Positions 16,276 through 25,143 of a stretch of 64,000 bases of DNA are shown here, one piece after another. The DNA is from an uncultured Muribaculaceae bacterium (lineage in GTDB: Bacteria > Bacteroidota > Bacteroidia > Bacteroidales > Muribaculaceae). The stretch is from assembly GCA_934555895.1 (NCBI GenBank), contig CAKTFH010000010.1, positions 1 to 64,000 on the forward strand, in the 5' to 3' direction. The translations under genes were made by a program, and so were the position numbers. Numbering within the stretch: the stretch's first letter is position 1; each line of letters starts with the position of its first letter. Below the pieces are notes generated by a model. The model was given only the letters and a program-made list of their open reading frames with translations. It searched no databases and was not told the origin of the DNA.

Positions 16276-16893
16276 ATGGCACTCATAATCCCCGTAAGGG
16301 GCTACACACCGCAGATAGGCCCCGACTGCTTCCTAGCTGAGAACGCCACAGTGGTGGGCGATGTCGTCATGGGCTCGCAGTGCAGCGTGTGGTTCAACAC
16401 CACACTGCGCGGCGATGTGAATTCGATACGCATCGGCAACCGCGTGAACATCCAGGACGGCTCGGTGCTCCACACCCTCTACCGCAAGTCAACCATCGAG
16501 ATAGGCGACGATGTGTCGATAGGCCACAACGTGACCATCCACGGAGCCAAAATCCACGACTATGCCCTCATCGGCATGGGAGCCATTGTGATGGACGACG
16601 CCGAAGTGGGCGAAGGCGCCCTCGTGGCCGCAGGCTCGGTGGTGCTCTCGCGCACAAAAATCGGCCCCCACGAGCTGTGGGGCGGATGCCCGGCCAAGTT
16701 CATAAAGATGATGGAGCCTGAGAAGAGCAAGGAGCTTAACGAAAAAATTGCCCGCAACTACCTCTTCTACTCCCGTTGGTACACCCATCCCGAGGAAACC
16801 GCCCACGAAGACATGAACCCGGCGCTTCACCAACCCTCGTCCATTGAATCAATTAGCCTGCCCACACAGTCAACAGGCAGCAAATTGACATAA
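16276..16893 (+). CDS. Gamma-carbonic-anhydrase-like hexapeptide protein
   Basis: A left-handed parallel beta-helix protein of the gamma-carbonic anhydrase/YrdA/PaaY family. Hexapeptide repeats run through residues 15-165, and the three zinc-ligand histidines are present as H66, H84 and H89, with the spacing of the family. The acidic catalytic loop of the archaeal Cam enzyme is absent, as in most bacterial homologues, so carbonic anhydrase activity is possible but unproven. The C-terminal 40 residues lie outside the fold. It is probably transcribed with pepP and is followed by a perfect hairpin. Confidence 0.85.
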   Translation: MALIIPVRGYTPQIGPDCFLAENATVVGDVVMGSQCSVWFNTTLRGDVNSIRIGNRVNIQDGSVLHTLYRKSTIEIGDDVSIGHNVTIHGAKIHDYALIGMGAIVMDDAEVGEGALVAAGSVVLSRTKIGPHELWGGCPAKFIKMMEPEKSKELNEKIARNYLFYSRWYTHPEETAHEDMNPALHQPSSIESISLPTQSTGSKLT

Positions 16894-16899
16894 ATTTTG

Positions 16900-16939
16900 A
16901 AAAAATCGTCGACATTTTGCCAAATGTCGACGATTTTTT
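16900..16939. terminator. Perfect 18-bp inverted repeat, probable bidirectional terminator
   Basis: The arms 16900-16917 and 16922-16939 are perfect complements with a 4-nt loop, an A run on one side and a T6 run on the other. It follows the gamma-carbonic anhydrase gene by 6 bp. Its T run directly abuts the next gene's -7 element, so it could also be an operator. Confidence 0.75.
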
Positions 16940-16940
16940 A

Positions 16941-16948
16941 TAACTTTG
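16941..16948 (+). promoter_or_regulatory. -7 element TAACTTTG of the choice-of-anchor protein gene
   Basis: It matches TAnnTTTG, with TTTG 21 bp upstream (16916-16919) inside the preceding hairpin. The ATG follows 61 bp later. Confidence 0.65.
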
Positions 16949-17009
16949 CCGAATCTCTTCGCAATCATCTCCAATCATTCCAAACAACCAACTTAATATC
17001 TTCATATCT

Positions 17010-19400
17010 ATGTTAAAATCTTTACTCACATTATGCACGGCTGCCATAGCTCTCACTGCGGGCGCCGTAACGCCTGATATTCAGGTGGTAAAACCGAAGG
17101 TCACAGCTTCAAAGGTAGTTGAGCGCCAGCGCACAGTCACCCCGCTATCAGGCAAGACAGGCGCACATCGCATCGGAATGACTGCCGAAGGCGCATATCG
17201 CCTGAAAACCATCATCGGCGCTCCACGTACCGCCGGCAGCAACGTAATCAACCCCGTCGTACGCCAGCACCGCAGCATCGCCAAGGCGGCCGGCCTGCCC
17301 AACGGATGTCTGCTCTACGAAAGCTTCGAGAACGCCGACATTGACAACCCCACATGGACTCCCGAAGGCTGGACACGCCTGTCAAACGGTGAAGACGGCA
17401 ACAACAATGAGGCCACATGGGAGCCCATCGACCAGGCCGGTGCCAATCAGGTGGGAATACCACTTTCCGACGGCGACTACGGTATGTTTATCAGCTACGG
17501 CTACGACCAGGACGAATGGCTCATCACTCCTACAGTAACACTTCCCGAAGGGAGCGCCTACAATTTCTCATTCGACCTGTGGGTTGATCCAGTGTGGTTC
17601 TTTGACACAAGTAAAATCGACTGGGAGACCGGTGCGATTTCCGAATATGTCATCATAACCGACTACCAGGCCATGATCAAGGTAGGCGACGGCGAGTGGC
17701 AGCTGCTCCACAGCATTGCCGCCGACTGGATCGGCAAGGATTATTATGAACTAGCCACCTCGGCAAGCGACGCCACCGGCAAGCTCTGGCCCTACAAATT
17801 ATCTCTCGCCGAATACGCCGGCCAACAGGTGCAGCTCGCCGTGCGCTACGTGGGCAACGACGGCAACTCGACACTGCTCGACAACGTGCGCGTGGCGCTC
17901 CCATCGATGGACGGCGTAAAAATGCAAGTGCCTTTCAGCACTCAGTATTTCGGACTCTCCGAAGACTGGAGCGGCCTCACCATGGGCATAGCCAACTATC
18001 CGGTATTTGAACCCATCACATTCGAAAACTACTCCGACGAGATGTCGTTCAGCTACTCGTGGCTCTACTCCGACCCCGATACAGCCGAATACACAAGCAC
18101 CGACGACGAAACGCTTGAGGTGACATACCATACCGACTACCAGAGCGAGTTCACCACCCTCCACAATCTGTATTACCCCCCGGTGCTCTGCGCTTCGGGC
18201 GAAGGCTACAGCGACGCTCAGGTGGCCATGCCGGTTGAATACATCCAGGCCGGCGGCTGCAACACATGGAACAAATACGACGCTGATTACAACATCGTTC
18301 TCGGCACGTTCGGCATGATGCCCTTCGACCATGTATATTACGAACTCGACTACGTGGCTGCCGAGGCCAACTTCGGCGAACGCGCCACACCCATTTTCGG
18401 ACACGACAAGAACACCACCGCCTATTGGACCGACTACACCTTCCAAGGCGATGCCGAAGAGGGCGATTATGCCGCCATGAACGCGATAATGAACTACATC
18501 TATCCCTCTTCCGCGCCTCTGGTAGTGAACGGAGCTTGGATTTCGGCCTACGGTCAGGTTGAGGACGGCGCCACACTCACCTGCGAGCTGTTCAACCTTG
18601 AACCCTATTACAAAGACGGCGAGTTCCTGGGCTACACAATAGCTGAAACACCTCTGCGCTCAGCCACCTGCGCCACCGAAAACTTCTTCGGCCGCATCGA
18701 CAATGAAAACAGCTACCTCAGCGCCTCATTTGCATTTGACAAGCCACTCGTCATCGACGACACATATCCTGCCTATATCATAAAGATCTCAGGCTTCAAC
18801 GACGACAAATTCACCTATTTCTGCCCCATTCAGCAGAGCAAGCCCAACGAAGACGGCATCTGCCTCGGATGGGTTGAGAAAGTTATCTCCTATCAGGGAG
18901 TTGCCCGCACCAGCCTCACGCCTCTGGCCAACTATGAAAACCAGTACGGCGAGATGATGGCCGCATTCGCAATCAACCTCGACTCCTACTATCCCTGGAT
19001 GCAGTGCACCGCCGACGAGGTAACCATCGACTCCTCTAAGGCAGTAGAGATACCGCTCGACATGTTCCACGACGCAGTCGATGTCGCAGTCGACGCTCCC
19101 GAGTGGGTTGAGGCCACCCTCACCGGCCGTTACGGCGATGCCGTTCTCTCGATCAAGGCCGTCGGCTCGACTGAGTCCGACACCGAAGGCGTCATCACCC
19201 TGTCGGCACCCGGCGTGAAGAAAGAAATCAATGTGAAACAACTCACATCGGGCATCGAGACCGTGACCGCTGTCTCCGAGGCTCCAGTCAAAGCAATCCA
19301 CACCCTCACCGGCCAGCAGGTTTCCGCCTCATCCCTCAACCCCGGCGTTTACGTAGTAACCCGCACCGACGGCACCGCCTCAAAGCTCGTCGTCAAATAA
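17010..19400 (+). CDS. Secreted choice-of-anchor J domain protein
   Basis: A large exported protein (796 residues) with a signal peptide (about residues 1-19). A choice-of-anchor J/cleaved-adhesin-like module starts near NGCLLYESFENADIDNPTW (about residue 97) and runs to about residue 300; such beta-sandwich domains occur in surface adhesins and peptidases. The middle part is rich in acidic and aromatic residues and was not recognised. The C-terminal 40 residues (HTLTGQQVSASSLNPGVYVV, ending KLVVK) resemble the sorting-domain tails of Bacteroidota secreted proteins. No catalytic motif was seen. It is flanked by its own promoter and terminator, so it is monocistronic. Function unknown. Confidence 0.75.
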   Translation: MLKSLLTLCTAAIALTAGAVTPDIQVVKPKVTASKVVERQRTVTPLSGKTGAHRIGMTAEGAYRLKTIIGAPRTAGSNVINPVVRQHRSIAKAAGLPNGCLLYESFENADIDNPTWTPEGWTRLSNGEDGNNNEATWEPIDQAGANQVGIPLSDGDYGMFISYGYDQDEWLITPTVTLPEGSAYNFSFDLWVDPVWFFDTSKIDWETGAISEYVIITDYQAMIKVGDGEWQLLHSIAADWIGKDYYELATSASDATGKLWPYKLSLAEYAGQQVQLAVRYVGNDGNSTLLDNVRVALPSMDGVKMQVPFSTQYFGLSEDWSGLTMGIANYPVFEPITFENYSDEMSFSYSWLYSDPDTAEYTSTDDETLEVTYHTDYQSEFTTLHNLYYPPVLCASGEGYSDAQVAMPVEYIQAGGCNTWNKYDADYNIVLGTFGMMPFDHVYYELDYVAAEANFGERATPIFGHDKNTTAYWTDYTFQGDAEEGDYAAMNAIMNYIYPSSAPLVVNGAWISAYGQVEDGATLTCELFNLEPYYKDGEFLGYTIAETPLRSATCATENFFGRIDNENSYLSASFAFDKPLVIDDTYPAYIIKISGFNDDKFTYFCPIQQSKPNEDGICLGWVEKVISYQGVARTSLTPLANYENQYGEMMAAFAINLDSYYPWMQCTADEVTIDSSKAVEIPLDMFHDAVDVAVDAPEWVEATLTGRYGDAVLSIKAVGSTESDTEGVITLSAPGVKKEINVKQLTSGIETVTAVSEAPVKAIHTLTGQQVSASSLNPGVYVVTRTDGTASKLVVK

Positions 19401-19451
19401 CTCTCCGACTCCGACGCAGTAAAGACTTGTAAAAACTAATTCTGACCCCAT

Positions 19452-19490
19452 AGCGAGGGAGCTGCCCCATCCGGCCGCAGCTCCCTCGCT
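19452..19490 (+). terminator. Hairpin terminator after the choice-of-anchor gene
   Basis: A perfect 13-bp stem (19452-19464 with 19478-19490) with a 13-nt loop, 51 bp after the stop. The following tract is only weakly T-rich (CCTTCTC). Confidence 0.6.
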
Positions 19491-19554
19491 CCTTCTCAAC
19501 CAAACCAAATCCCTTAACCACAATTATATTTTCCTGTCTATTTCCCTGAAATTA

Positions 19555-19578
19555 TAGATTAGTCCATAGATTAGTCCA
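19555..19578 (+). repeat. Two tandem 12-bp repeats upstream of the metalloprotease/PIN operon
   Basis: TAGATTAGTCCA occurs twice head to tail (19555-19566, 19567-19578), 41 bp upstream of the -7 element at 19620-19627. The position suits a regulatory site for a self-controlling toxin-antitoxin-like operon. Confidence 0.6.
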
Positions 19579-19619
19579 TTTCATGCTTTAAAGACATACC
19601 TAATATATCAGTTTTTTAT

Positions 19620-19627
19620 TACCTTTG
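19620..19627 (+). promoter_or_regulatory. -7 element TACCTTTG of the metalloprotease/PIN operon
   Basis: It matches TAnnTTTG 20 bp before the ATG at 19648, giving a very short leader. No clear TTG lies at -33. Confidence 0.6.
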
Positions 19628-19647
19628 CATGACTTGAAAGACATAGA

Positions 19648-20790
19648 ATGACAACGACACAATTCAATAAAGAAAGATTAGATTATTTGCTTGCGCTTTT
19701 CAGCATGAGCAAAGACGAGTTGTTGTCTTTTTTAAACGAGGGCAGGAAGAAGCTTATAACTCTGGAAGACATTTACGGAGAGGAAATCAAGATATCTCTA
19801 TTGAAGAAAATCGATGAGATATTTCATAAAGGTTTGTCTTTCTATTTGGATTTTACCCCGATTGATCTGAACCAACAAACGAAAGTTTTCTTCAGAAAAT
19901 CAAGATTCCAGTCCGCTCTTTCTATGGAAGATAAACGGCTTGTGGATTCCTTTGAATCACTAAAAAGCCTCTTAGATGGTTATCGTATTCTAACTGACAC
20001 CCTTTCCAACGAATACCGGCTGCACAATTCCTTTACTATAGCGTATGACCCTAAAAAAGCAGCAAATGAGGTAAGGGATATGTTAATCCCTAAAAAGGAC
20101 ATTAAAGATCACCGCGAATTCCTAAAAGCAATAATCTCAAACTTAGCCGAGATTAATGTTTATGTTTTCGAATTTGTGGAAACCTGGAACAAACGAGAAA
20201 GGGCGACAATCGATGGATTTTACCTGGACCCTAATGTCATCGTTCTAAAACGCCAAAAATCTTATAAACGTGAGATTTTTACCCTTGCACACGAAATCGG
20301 TCATTATTTATTGGGTGTTGAGGATGTAGAATCACTTGATATGTCTAAGGTAGAAAAGAACCGTGTCTCTAATAAGGTGGAGCGATGGTGTAGTGATTTC
20401 GCTTTTTATCTTATTGCCGGAGATGCGATGAACGAGCTGGATAAATATAACATCTATTGTGAAGATGTTAATTTTACAATAGATAAATTATCCAGTTCCA
20501 CCCATATCAGCAAAATGGCATGGTATACAAGACTTGCGTACAACAAAATTGTCCCAATGCCTCATTACCGTGGCATCATTCGTGACTTAGAAGAAGAGCA
20601 AGCCGAGAAACAAAGGGAACTGAAAGAAGAGCAAAAAAACAGTTCTTCTAATGCCCGTGCTCCCAAACCAATCGTTTCACCATTATATCTGGAAACGATG
20701 CAGTACGCGTTTTATAATGGACTCGTTTCGGAAGCCTCATTTTGCGAGCAGTTGAAAATATCCCCCAAACAAATTGACAAGTATTTATGA
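19648..20790 (+). CDS. ImmA/IrrE-family metallo-endopeptidase
   Basis: A 380-residue protein with the zinc-protease motif HEIGH at residues 215-219 inside FTLAHEIGHYLLG, and downstream ERWCSDFAFYLIAGD, which fits the family's EANxFA-type helix. ImmA/IrrE proteases cleave repressors or serve as partner proteins in phage, ICE and toxin-antitoxin-like modules. The N-terminal 130 residues (RLDYLLALFSMSKDELLSFL...) are helical and could be a diverged DNA-binding domain; I see no clear helix-turn-helix. A charged linker (about residues 310-335) leads to a C-terminal helical segment. The gene is AT-rich with codon use unlike its neighbours, suggesting transfer. Its stop overlaps the next start by 4 bp (ATGA). 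Confidence 0.85.
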   Translation: MTTTQFNKERLDYLLALFSMSKDELLSFLNEGRKKLITLEDIYGEEIKISLLKKIDEIFHKGLSFYLDFTPIDLNQQTKVFFRKSRFQSALSMEDKRLVDSFESLKSLLDGYRILTDTLSNEYRLHNSFTIAYDPKKAANEVRDMLIPKKDIKDHREFLKAIISNLAEINVYVFEFVETWNKRERATIDGFYLDPNVIVLKRQKSYKREIFTLAHEIGHYLLGVEDVESLDMSKVEKNRVSNKVERWCSDFAFYLIAGDAMNELDKYNIYCEDVNFTIDKLSSSTHISKMAWYTRLAYNKIVPMPHYRGIIRDLEEEQAEKQRELKEEQKNSSSNARAPKPIVSPLYLETMQYAFYNGLVSEASFCEQLKISPKQIDKYL

Positions 20791-21347
20791 TTGGGATTAT
20801 TGACACCAGCTCCTTAGTGGCGATTGCTCGTTATTATCTTCCGATTAAGGATGAAGTAAAACTACTACGCTTTATCGAATCAAAATTCCGAACAGGCGAA
20901 CTCATTATGTTGAGTTCTATCCACCTTGAAGCATCACGCACACAAAAAGGCATAGCTCTCGAGCTTATGGATTTTTTGAATGACAATGAATTGAAATTTA
21001 ACGATTCCGACCTCATTCCTCCGGCTCCAAGAAAATTCAGCAATCAATTAGACTATAACTTTTGTATTCTGCCACAAAAGAAGAGGTTAACTGCCGAAGA
21101 ATACGCGTTGCAGAAGGCTCAATATATGATAACCGGTGATGCAAAAATGTTGCTCTATGCCTTAAACAACTCTGACAAAGATCCGGTAATCATCACAGAG
21201 GAAACAAAACTTAGCAATGACGGCAAATTATTCAAGAAACTACCTGCAATATGTGAGATTCTGGAAATAAAGCATATGACAATTGCAGAATGGTTAGTTG
21301 CCAATGACATTTCTCTTGATTGGACGCACCCAGAATTGGCAGAATAA
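20787..21347 (+). CDS. PIN-like protein, DUF4411-type (possible toxin)
   Basis: 186 residues starting MIGIIDTSSLVAIARYYLP, where the early Asp (D6) followed by TSS fits the first acidic motif of a PIN nuclease. MLSSIHLEASRTQKG supplies a glutamate, and MITGDAKML with VIITEET fits the later acidic motifs of DUF4411-type PIN proteins. PIN proteins are RNases and often toxins. Translational coupling to the ImmA-like gene is the usual DUF4411 arrangement. It is AT-rich like its partner. The family call is from memory of motif patterns. Confidence 0.7.
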   Translation: MIGIIDTSSLVAIARYYLPIKDEVKLLRFIESKFRTGELIMLSSIHLEASRTQKGIALELMDFLNDNELKFNDSDLIPPAPRKFSNQLDYNFCILPQKKRLTAEEYALQKAQYMITGDAKMLLYALNNSDKDPVIITEETKLSNDGKLFKKLPAICEILEIKHMTIAEWLVANDISLDWTHPELAE

Positions 21348-21361
21348 TCGGCAGAATAATA
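21338..21361 (+). repeat. 12-bp tandem duplication across the PIN gene stop
   Basis: GGCAGAATAATC/A occurs twice in tandem with a 12-bp period (21338-21349, 21350-21361). The first copy contains the PIN gene's TAA stop at 21345-21347, and the second repeats a TAA. Confidence 0.6.
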
Positions 21362-21370
21362 CGCAATCCT

Positions 21371-21392
21371 GTTGACATTTCGTTGACATTTC
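21371..21392 (+). repeat. 11-bp tandem repeat before the parC promoter
   Basis: GTTGACATTTC occurs twice in tandem (21371-21381, 21382-21392), and an inverted AATGTC lies at 21410-21415. Together they sit just upstream of the parC -7 element and could be a regulator site. Confidence 0.5.
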
Positions 21393-21427
21393 GCGGGGTG
21401 GATGCGGGGAATGTCGGCGATTTTCTG

Positions 21428-21435
21428 TAACTTTG
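21428..21435 (+). promoter_or_regulatory. -7 element TAACTTTG of parC
   Basis: It matches TAnnTTTG 20 bp before the ATG at 21456. The 28-bp stretch 21410-21437 matches 16923-16950 at 24 of 28 positions. Confidence 0.65.
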
Positions 21436-21455
21436 CATGAATCACGCTATAGCTT

Positions 21456-24242
21456 ATGATCACCGACCCCGAAGATATCAAGAAAGACTACGATACAACA
21501 CCCGACGAAGGCATAAACGAAAATACTCCATACACCGGGAGCACCTCGGAGCCTGAGGCTCCACACGCCTATACTCCCGAAGAGGAAGAGGATGCCGAAT
21601 TTGTGGAGGAAGAGGCCTCGGCACTCCCCCCTACCATCGGCACCGAAGCCGCCAGGCTCAGGCTCGGAGGCATGTTCCGCAACTGGTTTCTCGACTACGC
21701 CTCGTACGTGATACTCGAGCGTGCCGTGCCCCACATCGACGACGGCCTCAAACCCGTGCAGCGCCGCATACTCCACTCCATGAAGGACCTCGACGACGGC
21801 CGTTTCAACAAGGTGGCCAACATAGTGGGCAACACCATGCAGTATCACCCCCACGGCGACGCTTCCATAAAGGACGCCCTGGTGCAGCTCGGACAGAAGG
21901 AACTGCTCATCGATACCCAGGGCAACTGGGGCAATATGCTCACCGGCGACGATGCCGCCGCTGGCCGATATATCGAAGCGCGCCTCTCGGCTTTCGCGCT
22001 CGAGACCCTCTACAATCCGAAAATCACCGACTGGACCCCCTCGTACGACGGCCGCAACAATGAGCCGGTGACCCTGCCGGTAAAATTCCCGCTACTCCTT
22101 TTCCAGGGCGTAGAGGGCATAGCCGTGGGCCTGTCGTCGAAAATCCTGCCTCACAACTTCAACGAGATACTCGACGCCTGCACCGCCTGCCTGCGCGGCG
22201 AGGAGTTCACCCTCTACCCCGATTTTCCCACCGGCGGCTACATAGATGTGAGCCGCTACAACGACGGCGAGCGAGGCGGAGTGGTGAAGGTGCGCGCCAA
22301 AATCGAGAAGGTCGACAACAAGACTCTGGCCATCACCGAAATTCCCTTCAGCAAAACCACATCGACAGTTATCGCCTCGATTCTGAAAGCATTCGAGAAG
22401 GGTAAAATCAAGATACGCAAGGTCGACGACAATACCGCCGAAAACGCCAACATAGTGGTGCATCTTCAGCCGGGAACCTCGAGCGACAAGGCCATCGACG
22501 CCCTCTATGCCTTCACCGACTGCGAAGTGGCCATCTCGCCCAACTGCTGCGTGATAAGCGACAACAAGCCTCATTTCCTCACCGTTAGCCAGTTGCTGCG
22601 CCACAGCGCAGAGCGCACGCGCGACCTGTTGCGCCGCGAGATAGAGATAAAGCGCGACGAGGTGCGCGAACAGCTTCACTTCGCATCGCTTGAGCGCATC
22701 TTCATCGAGGAACGCATCTACAAGGACCGCGAGTTCGAGCAGGGCGAGAATCTTGAGGCCGTGCTTGCCCATCTGCGCAAGCGCTTCGAGCCGTTCCTGC
22801 CTCAGCTCGTGCACGAGATAACCGACGATGATCTGCGACGCCTGCTCGAGATACGCATGAAGCGCATCCTCAAGTTCAACTCCGAGGAAGCCGACCGCCA
22901 GATAGCCCTCTACAACGAGCGCATCGCCGATTTCGAGCGCAAACTCGCTTCAATGACCGAAGTGACCATCGACTGGTTCAACCACCTCAAGGAGGTGTAC
23001 GGCGCCCGCTATCCGCGTCGCACCGTCATACGAGGCTTCGACAGCATTGAGGCATCACGTGTGGCCGAGGCCAATGAGAAGCTCTACATCAACCGCGAGG
23101 AGGGCTTCATCGGCACCACGCTCAAGAAAGACGAGCCTCTGTTCAGCTGCTCGATGCTCGACGATGTGATAATATTCTACAACGACGGCACCTACAAAGT
23201 GGTGCGCGTGGCCGAGAAACTTTTCGTAGGTAAGAACATACGCCACATCGGCCTGTTCACCCGCAACGATTCCCGCACCATCTACAACGTGATATATCAG
23301 GACGGCCGCGGAGGCACATACTACATGAAGCGTTTCGCCGTCACAGGCATAACACGCGACAAAATCTACAACCTCACTCCCGGCAAACAGGGCTCGCGCA
23401 TCACATGGTTCTCGGCCAACCCCAACGGCGAGGCCGAGGTGGTGAAGGTAATCCTCAAGCCGAAACCACGCCTGAAGACCCTGCAGTTTGATGTGGACTT
23501 CAGCGAGCTCGCCATCAAGGGGCGCCAGAGCCTCGGCAATATAGTGACCCGCAACGAGGTGCACCGCTTCACCCTCAAGGAGAAAGGCACATCCACGCTC
23601 GGCGGCCGCAAGGTGTGGTTCGACCCCGATGTGCTGCGCCTCAACTACGACGGTCGCGGCGACTACCTGGGCGAGTTCATGGGAGGCGACATGGTGCTGG
23701 TAATCACCCGCACCGGCGAATACTACATGACCACATTCGACGCCGGTAACCATTACGACGACAACATACTTCGCATAGAGAAATTCCGCCCCGGCCACGT
23801 GTGGACAGCTATCCTCAACGACGCCGACCAGAAATATCCCTACATAAAGCGCTTCCCGTTCGAGCCCTCCACCCGCCACCAGCGCTTCATAGGCGAGAGC
23901 GCGGCCTCCACTGCCATACTCATCACCGACACTCCGGGGGCACGCTTCCGCGTGACTTTCGGTGGAGCCGACTCATTCCGCGAGCCTATGGAGGTGGATG
24001 CGGCCGAATTCATCGGCACCAAGTCATACAAAGCCAAAGGCAAGCGACTCACCACCTTCACCATAGCTTCTGTCGAAGAGATAGAGCCCAACGCCGAAGT
24101 GGCCGCACGCGAGCAGGCTGCCACAGGCACTGAACAGGAAGATAGTGGGGAAGAGACGCCCGACACTCCGACCGACGAGTTCGACGGCCTGTCGGACGGC
24201 GACATCCGCGACCAGATTATCGGCCAGGAGCACCTTTTCTGA
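21456..24242 (+). CDS. parC: DNA topoisomerase IV subunit A (ParC/GyrA family)
   Basis: The DNA-breaking subunit of a type IIA topoisomerase. Of 928 residues, the first 65 are an acidic, probably disordered extension; the core begins near RLGGMFRNWFLDYASYVI. The catalytic tyrosine is Y172 in AGRYIEARLS. The quinolone-pocket segment reads HPHGDASIKD, with alanine (A136) where E. coli GyrA has Ser83. The C-terminal part has beta-pinwheel-like blades rather than a typical gyrase GyrA-box domain, favouring topoisomerase IV; no canonical QRRGGKG box is seen. No parE is adjacent. It is followed 39 bp later by the barrel-protein gene. Confidence 0.85.
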   Translation: MITDPEDIKKDYDTTPDEGINENTPYTGSTSEPEAPHAYTPEEEEDAEFVEEEASALPPTIGTEAARLRLGGMFRNWFLDYASYVILERAVPHIDDGLKPVQRRILHSMKDLDDGRFNKVANIVGNTMQYHPHGDASIKDALVQLGQKELLIDTQGNWGNMLTGDDAAAGRYIEARLSAFALETLYNPKITDWTPSYDGRNNEPVTLPVKFPLLLFQGVEGIAVGLSSKILPHNFNEILDACTACLRGEEFTLYPDFPTGGYIDVSRYNDGERGGVVKVRAKIEKVDNKTLAITEIPFSKTTSTVIASILKAFEKGKIKIRKVDDNTAENANIVVHLQPGTSSDKAIDALYAFTDCEVAISPNCCVISDNKPHFLTVSQLLRHSAERTRDLLRREIEIKRDEVREQLHFASLERIFIEERIYKDREFEQGENLEAVLAHLRKRFEPFLPQLVHEITDDDLRRLLEIRMKRILKFNSEEADRQIALYNERIADFERKLASMTEVTIDWFNHLKEVYGARYPRRTVIRGFDSIEASRVAEANEKLYINREEGFIGTTLKKDEPLFSCSMLDDVIIFYNDGTYKVVRVAEKLFVGKNIRHIGLFTRNDSRTIYNVIYQDGRGGTYYMKRFAVTGITRDKIYNLTPGKQGSRITWFSANPNGEAEVVKVILKPKPRLKTLQFDVDFSELAIKGRQSLGNIVTRNEVHRFTLKEKGTSTLGGRKVWFDPDVLRLNYDGRGDYLGEFMGGDMVLVITRTGEYYMTTFDAGNHYDDNILRIEKFRPGHVWTAILNDADQKYPYIKRFPFEPSTRHQRFIGESAASTAILITDTPGARFRVTFGGADSFREPMEVDAAEFIGTKSYKAKGKRLTTFTIASVEEIEPNAEVAAREQAATGTEQEDSGEETPDTPTDEFDGLSDGDIRDQIIGQEHLF

Positions 24243-24281
24243 CACCCGGCCACTCCGGCGCACATTACCACAACGACAGCA

Positions 24282-25142
24282 ATGAGATTAAAACACTTCG
24301 TCACAGCCATAATGCTCTCGGCAACACTTCTGGCAGCACATGCCGAGGAGTCAGACATCACAGAGACAGTTCGTCCGGTCAACTCCTCCTGGACGGTCGA
24401 AGCCGGCTCATCACACATAGGCGACACCTATCTGAGTCCGCTCAAATATACCGGCTGGCACACCGCCCTGCACTACGAGCGTCTGCAGGCCATGAAATTC
24501 AGCCCCGAGGCGTGGCGCCAGCAACTGAAAATAGGAGCCCAGTACAACCACGCGCAGAATCCCGCCCGCAACGCCTCCATGCAGTACGCATCGATAGGAG
24601 CCTCGTGGGGCATGCTGCATATGTGGCGCCTCCCCTACAATATCACCCTTGCGGCAGGCGGCTCGGCAGGGGGTAACTTCGGAGCTGTCTACAACCGGCG
24701 CAACGGCAACAACCCCGTCTCGGCCAAGGCCGACATCACCGCCAACCTCACCGGCTGGGCCACATGGAGCACACGCATAGGCCGCATGCCCGTGCTCCTG
24801 CGCTGGCAGACCACCATGCCGCTCATCGGAGCGTTCTTCTCGCCTGACTACGACGAGCTTTACTATGAGATATATCTCGGCAACCGCCACGACCTGGTGC
24901 ACTGCGCATGGCCAGGGTCGATGTTCCGCTGGGACAACCTCGTGACAGCCGACCTTGACTTCGCCACCACACGCCTCCGCGTGGGCTTCCGTTCCGACAT
25001 ATTCTCGTCGGAAATCAACCACATCACCACACGCATCTTCTCGTATGCCTTCGTGCTCGGTGTCACCGGCGACTGGTTCTCGGTATCGGCGCGCCGCGGC
25101 GTGCCTTCCGAAGCCACAACGAAATTCATCTATGCCTACTGA
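24282..25142 (+). CDS. Putative outer-membrane beta-barrel protein (DUF3316-like)
   Basis: A 286-residue protein with a signal peptide ending near AHAEE (residue 22). The rest alternates aromatic and polar residues in the way of an outer-membrane barrel (for example NSSWTVEAGSSHIGDTYLSP, NITLAAGGSAGGNFGAVYN and RLRVGFRSDIFSSEIN) and ends in an aromatic residue (KFIYAY), which fits BAM recognition. It resembles the DUF3316 proteins of Bacteroides, but that match is from memory. One base separates its stop from the next start, so the two are likely translated together. Function unknown. Confidence 0.6.
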   Translation: MRLKHFVTAIMLSATLLAAHAEESDITETVRPVNSSWTVEAGSSHIGDTYLSPLKYTGWHTALHYERLQAMKFSPEAWRQQLKIGAQYNHAQNPARNASMQYASIGASWGMLHMWRLPYNITLAAGGSAGGNFGAVYNRRNGNNPVSAKADITANLTGWATWSTRIGRMPVLLRWQTTMPLIGAFFSPDYDELYYEIYLGNRHDLVHCAWPGSMFRWDNLVTADLDFATTRLRVGFRSDIFSSEINHITTRIFSYAFVLGVTGDWFSVSARRGVPSEATTKFIYAY

Positions 25143-25143
25143 A

